A stretch of DNA of 10,084 nucleotides, taken from contig NW_003133051.1 of the NCBI RefSeq assembly GCF_000003605.2, forward strand, positions 1 through 10,084, read 5' to 3'. A model generated the notes under the pieces. It was not told the origin of the DNA. It was given only the letters and a program-made list of their open reading frames with translations, and made no database searches. Origin of the DNA: Saccoglossus kowalevskii (taxonomy: Eukaryota; Hemichordata; Enteropneusta; Harrimaniidae). Of this stretch, positions 1 through 8,377 are shown one piece after another (within the stretch, counting starts at the first letter, position 1; every line of letters begins with the position of its first letter). The translations under genes and the position numbers were made by a program.

Positions 1-1025
1 TCAAGGGTTATAGAAAACCTTACTCAATGTCTTTACCATTACCATTCAAGGGTTATGGAAAACCTTACTCAATGTGCTTACCATTGCCGTTCAATGGATA
101 TGGAAAACCTTACTCAGTGTCTTTACTATTACCATTCAAGGGTTATAGAAGGCCTCACTCAGTGTCTTTACCTTTACCATTTAAGGGTTATAGAAGGCCT
201 CACTCAGTGTCTTTACCATTACCATTCAAGTGTTATATAAGGTCTTACTCAATGTCTTTAGCTTTACCATTCAAGGGTTATATAAGGCCTCACTCAGTGT
301 CTTTACCATTAGCATTCAAGGGTTATAGAAGGCCTCACACAGTGTCTTTAACATTACCATTCAAGGGTTATAGAAGGCCTCACTCAATGTCTTCACCATT
401 ACCATTCAATGGTTATAGAAGGCCTCACATAGTGTCTTTAACATTACCATTCAAGGGTTATAGAAGGCCTCACTCAATGTCTTTACCATTACCATTCAAG
501 GGTTATAGAAGGCCTCACTCAGTGTCTTTACCATTACCATTCACGGGTTATAGAAGGCCTTACTCAATGTCTTTACCTTTACCATTCAAGGGTTATAGAA
601 GGCCTCACTCAGTGTCTTTACCATTACCATTTAAGGGTTATAGAAGACCTTACTCAATGTCTTTACCATTACCATTCAAGGTTTATAGAAAGTCTAACTC
701 AATGTCTTTACCTTTACCATTCAAGGGTTATAGAAGGCCTCACTCAGTGTCTTTACCATTACCATTCAAGGGTTATAGAAGGCCTCACTCAGTGTCTTTA
801 ACATTACCATTCAAGGGTTATAGAAGGCCTTACTCAATGTCTTTACAATTACCATTCAAGGGTTATAGAAGACCTTACTCAATGTCTTTACCTTTACCAT
901 TCAAGGGTTATAGAAGGCCTTACTCAATGCCTTTACCATCAACTTTCAAGGGTTATATAAGGCCTCACTCATTGTCTCTACCATTACCATTCAAGAGTTA
1001 TAGAAGGCCTTACTCAATGTCTTGA
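1..1025 (+). repeat. Higher-order block 1, type A, incomplete at its 5' edge and internally shortened
   Basis: About 22.8 monomers, cut by the window start. It holds the block-opening landmark (GCTTACCATTGCC at about 75-87), the TCACGGG monomer at 541 and the type A 3' end (CAATTACC near 845, CCATCAACTTTC near 937, CACTCATTGTCTC near 966, TGA at 1023-1025). From the TCACGGG monomer (541) to the TCAAGGTTT monomer (676) is only 135 bp, or 3 monomers. The same two landmarks are 810 bp apart in blocks 2, 4 and 7. Fifteen monomers are therefore missing, including the RRTYT and PQSTS types. Unequal exchange is the likely cause. Confidence 0.85.
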
Positions 1026-2690
1026 CCATTACCATTCAAGGGTTATAGAAAAGCTTCCTCAATGTATTTACCATTACCATTCAAGGGTTATGGAAAACCT
1101 TACTCAATGTGCTTACCATTGCCGTTCAATGGATATGGAAAACCTTACTCAGTGTCTTTACTATTACCATTCAAGGGTTATGGAAAACCTCACTCAGTGT
1201 CTTTACCATTACCATTCAAGGGTTATAGAAGGCCTCACTCAGTGTATTTACCTTTACCATTTAAGGGTTATAGAAGGCCTCACTCAGTGTCTTTACCATT
1301 ACCATTCAAGTGTTATATACGGTCTTACTCAATGTCTTTAACATTACCATTCAAGGGTTATAGAAGGCCTCACTCAATGTCTTCACCATTACCATTCAAT
1401 GGTTATAGAAGGCCTCACATAGTGTCTTTAACATTACCATTCAAGGGTTATAGAAGGCCTCACTCAATGTCTTTACCATTACCATTCAAGGGTTATAGAA
1501 GGCCTCACTCAGTGTCTTTACCATTACCATTCACGGGTTATAGAAGGCCTTACTCAATGTCTTTACCTTTACCATTCAAGGGTTATAGAAGGCCTCACTC
1601 AGTGCCTTTACCATTACCATTCAAGGGTTATAGAAGGCCTTACTCAATGTCTTTACCTTTACCATTCAAGGGTTATAGAAGGCCTCACTCAGTGTCTTTA
1701 CCATTACCATTCAAGGGTTATAGAAGGCCTCACTCAGTGTCTTTACCATTACCATTCAAGGGTTATATAAGGTCTTACTCAATGCCTTTAACTTTACCAT
1801 TCAAGGGTTATATAAGGCCTCACTCAGTGTCTTTACCATTACCATTCAAGGGTTATAGAAGGCCTCACTCAGTGTCTTTACCTTTACCATTTAAGGGTTA
1901 TAGAAAGCCTTACTCAATGTCTTTACCATTACCATTTATGGGTTATAGAAGGCCTTACTCAATGTCTTTACCTTTACCATTCAAGGGTTATAGAAGACCT
2001 TACTCAATGTCTTTACCTTTACCATTTAAGGGTTATAGAAGACCTTACTCAATGTCTTTACCTTTACCATTTAAGGGTTATAGAAGACCTTACTCAATGT
2101 CTTTACCATTACCATTTAAGGGTTATAGAAGAACTTACACAATGTCTTTACCTTTACCATTCAATGGTTATAGAAGGCCTTACTCAGTGTCTTTACCATT
2201 GCCATTCAAGGGTTATAGAAGGCCTCAATCAACGTCTTTACCTTTACCATTTAAGGGTTATACAAAGTCTTACTCAATGTCTTTACCTTTACCATTTAAG
2301 GGTTATAGAAGACCTTACTCAATGTCTTTACCATTACCATTCAAGGTTTATAGAAAGTCTAACTCAATGTCTTTACCTTTACCATTCAAGGGTTATAGAA
2401 GGCCTCACTCAGTGTCTTTACCATTACCATTCAAGGGTTATAGAAGGCCTCACTCAGTGTCTTTAACATTACCATTCAAGGGTTATAGAAGGCCTTACTC
2501 AATGTCTTTACAATTACCATTCAAGGGTTATAGAAGACCTTACTCAATGTCTTTACCTTTACCATTCAAGGGTTATAGAAGGCCTTACTCAATGCCTTTA
2601 CCATCAACTTTCAAGGGTTATATAAGGCCTCACTCATTGTCTCTACCATTACCATTCAAGAGTTATAGAAGGCCTTACTCAATGTCTTGA
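1026..2690 (+). repeat. Higher-order block 2, type A, 37 monomers (1665 bp)
   Basis: A full type A block bounded by TGA codons at 1023-1025 and 2688-2690. It begins with a HindIII-bearing monomer (AAGCTT 1051-1056) and the GGAAAACC/GCTTACCATTGCC monomers. It then has the TATATACGG monomer (TATATAC 1314-1320), the TCACGGG monomer at 1531, runs of GAAGACC monomers at about 1981-2110, the AGAACTTACAC variant near 2130, CAATCAACG near 2226, TATACAAAG near 2260 and TCAAGGTTT at 2341. It closes with CCATCAACTTTC and CACTCATTGTCTC. Its second half (1891-2690) matches block 4 (5002-5801) with about three differences by eye in 800 bp. It shares TATATACGG with block 7, its closest relative in the first half. 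Confidence 0.88.
1666..1755 (-). other. Example of back-to-back minus-strand 14-codon micro-ORFs, one per monomer
   Basis: Read on the minus strand, each consensus monomer is exactly one small frame: ATG, 13 further codons, then TGA, encoding MVMVKTLSEAFYNP. The next ATG follows the stop directly (TGAATGG). The two identical copies here illustrate a pattern that holds for most monomers in the window. Where the plus strand has TTTAAGG or TTTATGG in place of TTCAAGG, the stop becomes TAA and is kept. Translation is not implied: eukaryotic ribosomes do not normally read such a chain, and no regulatory signal is visible. Confidence 0.5.
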
Positions 2691-4091
2691 CCAATACCAT
2701 TCAAGGGTTATAGAAAAGCTTCCTCAATGTATTTACCATTACCATTCAAGGGTTATGGAAAACCTTACTCAATGTGCTTACCATTGCCGTTCAATGGATA
2801 TGGAAAACCTTACTCAGTGTCTTTACTATTACCATTCAAGGGTTATGGAAAACCTCACTCAGTGTCTTTACCTTTACCATTTAAGGGTTATAGAAGGCCT
2901 CACTCAGTGTCTTTACCATTACCATTCAAGTGTTATATAAGGTCTTACTCAACGTCTTTAGCTTTACCATTCAAGGGTTATATAAGGCCTCACTCAGTGT
3001 CTTTACCATTAGCATTCAAGGGTAATAGAAGGCCTCACACAGTGTCTTTAACATTACCATACAATGGTTATAGAAGGCCTCACATAGTGTCTTTAACATT
3101 ACCATTCAAGGGTTATAGAAGGCCTCACTCAATGTCTTTACCATTACCATTCAAGGGTTATAGAAGGCCTCACTCAGTGTCTTTACCATTACCATTCACG
3201 GGTTATAGAAGGCCTTACTCAATGTCTTTACCTTTACCATTCAAGGGTTATAGAAGGCCTCACTCAGTGTCTTTACCATTACCATTCAAGGGTTATAGAA
3301 GGCCTTACTCAATGTCTTTACCTTTACCATTCAAGGGTTATAGAAGGCCTCACTCAGTGTCTTTACCATTACCATTCAAGGGTTATAGAAGGCCTCACTC
3401 AGTGTCTTTACCATTACCATTCAAGGGTTATATAAGGTCTTACTCAATGTCTTTAACTTTACAATTCAAGGGTTATAGAAGGCCATATTCAATGTCTTTA
3501 CCTTTACCATTCAAGTGTTATAGAAGGCCTCAGTCAGTGTCTTTACCCTTTCCATTCAAGGGTTATAGAAGGCCATATTCAATGTCTTTACCTTTACCTT
3601 TACCATTCAAGGGTTATAGAAGGCCTCACTCAGTGTCTTTACCATTACGATTCAAGGGTTATAGAAGGCCTTACTCAATGTCTTTACCATTACCATTCAA
3701 GGGTTATAGAAGACCTTACTCAATGTCTTTACTTTTACCATTCAAGGTTTATAGCAGGCCTTACTCAATGCCTTTACCATCAACTTTCAAGTGTTATATA
3801 AGGCCTCACTCAGTGTCTTTACCATTACCATTCAAGGGTTATAGAATGCCTCACTCAGTGTCTTTAACATTACCATTCAAGGGTTATAGAAGGCCTTACT
3901 CAATGTCTTTACCATTACCATTCAAGGGTTATAGAAGACCTTACTCAATGTATTTACTTTTACCATTCAAGGGTTATAGAAGGCCTTACTCAATGCCTTT
4001 ACCATCAACTTTCAAGGGTTATATAAGGCCTCACTCAGTGTCTCTACCATTACCATTCAAGAGTTATGGAAGGCCTTACTCAATGTCTTGA
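2691..4091 (+). repeat. Higher-order block 3, type B, 31 monomers plus 6 bp (1401 bp)
   Basis: The first type B block. It shares the opening landmarks with type A (AAGCTT 2716-2721, GCTTACCATTGCC near 2775). It then has CTCAACGTC near 2948, GGGTAATAG near 3021, a TACAATGG monomer at about 3060 and TCACGGG at 3196. The second half differs from type A: GGCCATATTC monomers near 3481 and 3571, TTTCCATTC near 3550, the extra CTTTAC hexamer at about 3590-3601, two CCATCAACTTTC monomers (about 3778 and 4003) and AGAATGCC near 3842. It ends with GAGTTATGGAAGG and TGA at 4089-4091. RRTYT, PQSTS and TKSYS monomers are absent. Confidence 0.86.
3590..3601 (+). repeat. Hexanucleotide slippage insertion (CTTTAC unit) in a type B monomer, block 3
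   Basis: The monomer starting at 3556 is 51 bp long because CTTTAC is present one extra time, giving CTTTACCTTTACCTTTACC instead of two copies. This adds Leu-Pro in the open frame without shifting it. The same event is present in blocks 5 and 6 in the same monomer context, after GGCCATATTCAATG, so it is inherited rather than recurrent. It accounts for the +6 bp in type B block lengths. Confidence 0.85.
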
Positions 4092-5801
4092 CCATTACCA
4101 TTCAAGGGTTATAGAAAACCTTCCTCAATGTATTTACCATTACCATTCAAGGGTTATAGAAAACCTTACTCAATGGCTTTACCATTACCATTCAAGGGTT
4201 ATGGAAAACCTTACTCAATGTGCTTACCATTGCCGCTCAATGGATATGGAAAACCTTACTCAGTGTCTTTACTATTACCATTCAAGGGTTATAGAAGGCC
4301 TCACTCAGTGTCTTTACCTTTATCATTTAAGGGTTATAGAAGGCCTCACTCAGTGTATTTACCATTACCATTCAAGTGTTATATAAGGTCTTACTCAATG
4401 TCTTTAGCTTTACCATTCAAGGGTTATATAAGGCCTCACTCAGTGTCTTTACCATTAGCATTCAAGGGTTATAGAAGGCCTCACACAGTGTCTTTAACAT
4501 TACCATTCAAGGGTTATAGAAGGCCTCACTCAATGTCTTCACCATTACCATTCAATGGTTATAGAAGGCCTCACATAGTGTCTTTAACATTACCATTCAA
4601 GGGTTATAGAAGGCCTCACTCAGTATCTTTACCATTACCATTCACGGGTTATAGAAGGCCTTACTCAATGTCTTTACCTTTACCATTCAAGGGTTATAGA
4701 AGGCCTCACTCAGTGTCTTTACCATTACCATTCAAGGGTTATAGAAGGCCTTACTCAATGTCTTTACCTTTACCATTCAAGGGTTATAGAAGGCCTCACT
4801 CAGTGTCTTTACCATTACAATTCAAGGGTTATAGAAGGCCTCACTCAGTGTCTTTACCATTACCATTCAAGGGTTATATAAGGTCTTACTCAATGTCTTT
4901 AACTTTACCATTCAAGGGTTATATAAGGCCTCACTCAGTGTCTTTACCATAACCATTCAAGGGTTATAGAAGGCCTCACTCAGTGTCTTTACCTTTACCA
5001 TTTAAGGGTTATAGAAAGCCTTACTCAATGTCTTTACCATTACCATTTATGGGTTATAGAAGGCCTTACTCAATGTCTTTACCTTTACCATTCAAGGGTT
5101 ATAGAAGACCTTACTCAATGTCTTTACCTTTACCATTTAAGGGTTATAGAAGACCTTACTCAATGTCTTTACCTTTACCATTTAAGGGTTATAGAAGACC
5201 TTACTCAATGTCTTTACCATTACCATTTAAGGGTTATAGAAGAACTTACACAATGTCTTTACCTTTACTATTCAATGGTTATAGAAGGCCTTACTCAGTG
5301 TCTTTACCATTGCCATTCAAGGGTTATAGAAGGCCTCAATCAACGTCTTTACCTTTACCATTTAAGGGTTATACAAAGTCTTACTCAATGTCTTTACCTT
5401 TACCATTTAAGGGTTATAGAAGACCTTACTCAATGTCTTTACCATTACCATTCAAGGTTTATAGAAAGTCTAACTCAATGTCTTTACCTTTACCATTCAA
5501 GGGTTATAGAAGGCCTCACTCAGTGTCTTTACCATTACCATTCAAGGGTTATAGAAGGCCTCACTCAGTGTCTTTAACATTACCATTCAAGGGTTATAGA
5601 AGGCCTTACTCAATGTCTTTACAATTACCATTCAAGGGTTATAGAAGACCTTACTCAATGTCTTTACCTTTACCATTCAAGGGTTATAGAAGGCCTTACT
5701 CAATGCCTTTACCATCAACTTTCAAGGGTTATATAAGGCCTCATTCATTGTCTCTACCATTACCATTCAAGAGTTATAGAAGACCTTACTCAATGTCTTG
5801 A
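4092..5801 (+). repeat. Higher-order block 4, type A, 38 monomers (1710 bp)
   Basis: A type A block with an extra GAAAACC monomer at its start. The HindIII site seen at most block starts is absent here (AAACCTTCC instead of AAAGCTTCC). Unlike block 2, it keeps the GCTTTACC/TATATAAGG and TTAGCATTC monomers (about 4405-4465) and lacks one monomer just before the TCACGGG unit, which starts at 4642. The interval from TCACGGG to TCAAGGTTT (4642 to 5452) is exactly 810 bp, as in blocks 2 and 7. A TAA (4950-4952) arises from CCATTACC changing to CCATAACC. The block ends at TGA 5799-5801. Confidence 0.87.
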
Positions 5802-7246
5802 CCATTACCATTCAAGGGTTATTGAAAAGCTTCCTCAATGTATTTACCATTACCATTCAAGGGTTATGGAAAACCTTACTCAATGTGCTTACCATTGCCG
5901 TTCAATGGATATGGAAAACCTTACTCAGTGACTTTACTATTACCATTCAATGGTTATGGAAAACCTCACTCAGTGTCTTTACCATTACCATTCAAGGGTT
6001 ATAGAAGGCCTCACTCAGTGTCTTTACCTTTACCATTTAAGGGTTATAGAAGGCCTCACTCAGTGTCTTTACCATTACCATTCAAGTGTTATATAAGGTC
6101 TTACTCAATGTCTTTACCTTTACCATTCAAGGGTTATATAAGGCCTCACTCAGTGTCTTTACCATTACCATTTAAGGGTTATAGAAGGCCTCACACAGTG
6201 TCTTTAACATTACCATTCAAGGGTTATAGAAGGCCTCACTCAATGTCTTTACCATTACCATTCAAGGGTTATAGAAGGCCTCACTCAGTGTCTATACCAT
6301 TACCATTCACGGGTTATAGAAGGCCTTACTCAATGTCTTTACCTTTACCATTCAAGGGTTATAGAAGGCCTCACTCAGTGTCTTTACCATTACCATTCAA
6401 GGGTTATAGAAGGCCTTACTCAATGTCTTTACCTTTACCATTCAAGGGTTATAGAAGGCCTCACTCAGTGTCTTTACCATTACCATTCAAGGGTTATAGA
6501 AGGCCTCACTCAGTGTCTTTACCATTACCATTCAAGGGTTATATAAGGTCTTACTCAATGTCTTTACCTTTACCATTCAAGGGTTATATAAGGCCTCACT
6601 CAGTGTCTTTACCATTACCATTCAAGGGTTATAGAAGGCCTCACTCAGTGTCTTTACCTTTACCATTTAAGGGTTATAGAAGGCCTCACTCAGTGTCTTT
6701 ACCATTACCATTCAAGGGTTATATAAGGTCTTACTCAATGTATTTACCTTTACCATTCAAGGGTTATATAAGGCCTCACTCAGTGTCTTTACCATTACAA
6801 TTCAAGGGTTATAGAAGGCCATATTCAATGTCTTTACCTTTACCATTCAAGGGTTATAGAAGGCCTCACTCAGTGTTTTTACCATTTCCATTCAAGGGTT
6901 ATAGAAGGCCATATTCAATGTCTTTACCTTTACCTTTACCATTCAAGGGTTATAGAAGGCCTCACTCAGTGTCTTTACCATTACCATTCAAGGGTTATAG
7001 AAAGCCTCACTCAGTGTCTTTAACATTACCATTCAAGGGTTATAGAAGGCCTTACTCAATGTCTTTACAATTACCATTCAAGGGTTATAGAAGACCTTAC
7101 TCAATGTCTTTACCTTTACCATTCAGGGTTATAGAAGGCCTTACTCAATGCCTTTACCATCAACTTTCAAGGGTTATATAAGGCCTCACTCATTGTCTCT
7201 ACCATTACCATTCAAGAGTTATAGAAGGCCTTACTCAATGTCTTGA
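5802..7246 (+). repeat. Higher-order block 5, chimeric B/A, 32 monomers plus 5 bp (1445 bp)
   Basis: The body is type B: GGCCATATTC monomers near 6827 and 6907, TTTCCATTC near 6885 and the extra hexamer at about 6927-6938. The last part, from roughly 6990, is type A: CAATTACC near 7068, one CCATCAACTTTC and CACTCATTGTCTC near 7187. The AGAATGCC and second CCATCAACTTTC monomers of type B are missing. A 4-monomer local duplication of 180 bp places matching TATATAAGGTC monomers at 6541 and 6721. One A is missing at about 7124 (ATTCAGGG), giving +5 rather than +6. The first monomer has TTATTGAAAAGC, adding a TGA at 5823-5825. Confidence 0.83.
6927..6938 (+). repeat. Hexanucleotide slippage insertion, block 5 copy
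   Basis: An extra CTTTAC copy after GGCCATATTCAATG, the same context as near 3590. It supports type B ancestry for the body of block 5 even though its 3' end is type A. Confidence 0.83.
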
Positions 7247-8377
7247 CCATTACCATTCAAGGGTTATAGAAAAGCTTCCTCAATGTATTTACCATTACCA
7301 TTCAAGGGTTATGGAAAACCTTACTCAATGTGCTTACCATTGCCGTTCAATGGATATGGAAAACCTTACTCAGTGTCTTTACTATTACCATTCAAGGGTT
7401 ATGGAAAACCTCACTCAGTGTCTTTACCTTTACCATTTAAGGGTTATAGAAGGCCTCACTCAGTGTCTTTACCATTACCATTCAAGTGTTATATAAGGTC
7501 TTACTCAACGTCTTTAGCTTTACCATTCAAGGGTTATATAAGGCCTCACTCAGTGTCTTTACCATTAGCATTCAAGGGTAATAGAAGGCCTCACACAGTG
7601 TCTTTAACATTACCATTCAAGGGTTATAGAAGGCCTCACTCAGTGTCTTTACCATTACCATTCAAGGGTTATATAAGGTCTTACTCAATGTATTTACCTT
7701 TACCATTCAAGGGTTATATAAGGCCTCACTCAGTGTCTTTACCATTACAATTCAAGGGTTATAGAAGGCCATATTCAATGTCTTTACCTTTACCATTCAA
7801 GGGTTATAGAAGGCCTCACTCAGTGTCTTTACCATTTCCATTCAAGGGTTATAGAAGGCCATATTCAATGTCTTTACCTTTACCTTTACCATTCAAGGGT
7901 TATAGAAGGCCTCACTCAGTGTCTTTACCATTACCATTCAAGGGTTATAGAAGGCCTTACTCAATGTCTTTACCATTACCATTCAAGGGTTATAGAAGAC
8001 CTTACTCAATGTCTTTACTTTTACCATTCAAGGGTTATAGAAGGCCTTACTCAATGCCTTTACCATCAACTTTCAAGTGTTATATAAGGCCTCACTCAGT
8101 GTCTTTACCATTACCATTCAAGGGTTATAGAATGCCTCACTCAGTGTCTTTAACATTACCATTCAAGGGTTATAGAAGGCCTTACTCAATGTCTTTACCG
8201 TTACCATTCAAGGGTTATAGAAGACCTTACTCAATGTCTTTACCTTTACCATTCAAGGGTTATAGAAGGCCTTACTCAATGCCTTTACCATCAACTTTCA
8301 AGGGTTATATAAGGCCTCACTCAGTGTCTCTACCATTACCATTCAAGAGTTATGGAAGGCCTTACTCAATGTCTTGA
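7247..8377 (+). repeat. Higher-order block 6, shortened type B mosaic, 25 monomers plus 6 bp (1131 bp)
   Basis: The shortest complete block. Its first 365 bp or so (7247-7611) match block 3 (2691-3055) almost base for base, including CTCAACGTC and GGGTAATAG. The next stretch (about 7640-7760) instead shares the TCTTACTCAATGTATTTACC monomer and the following CCATTACAATTC variant with block 5. The 3' part returns to block 3 type, with AGAATGCC near 8130, two CCATCAACTTTC units and GAGTTATGGAAGG. The TCACGGG monomer present in every other full block is missing. HindIII site at 7272-7277; extra hexamer about 7877-7888; TGA 8375-8377. Confidence 0.83.
7877..7888 (+). repeat. Hexanucleotide slippage insertion, block 6 copy
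   Basis: The third copy of the CTTTAC expansion, again after GGCCATATTCAATG. It ties block 6 to the type B lineage. Confidence 0.83.

Noticed and set aside
1023-1025. TGA read as a sense codon in a variant genetic code, making one continuous protein
   Set aside because: TGA replaces TTA at one homologous site by a single change, and TAA codons also interrupt the frame (4950-4952, 9446-9448), so recoding TGA would not restore continuity.
27-1025. Zinc-finger or similar repeat protein because of recurring KPYS/RRPYS
   Set aside because: No paired Cys and His ligands at finger spacing; the period is 15 residues rather than 28, and Cys is rare in this frame.
5798-6004. Third-frame open stretch MTITIQGLLKSF... 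as a small gene
   Set aside because: It arises where the block 4/5 junction lacks the usual TAG of that frame and is a shadow of the repeat; no independent support.
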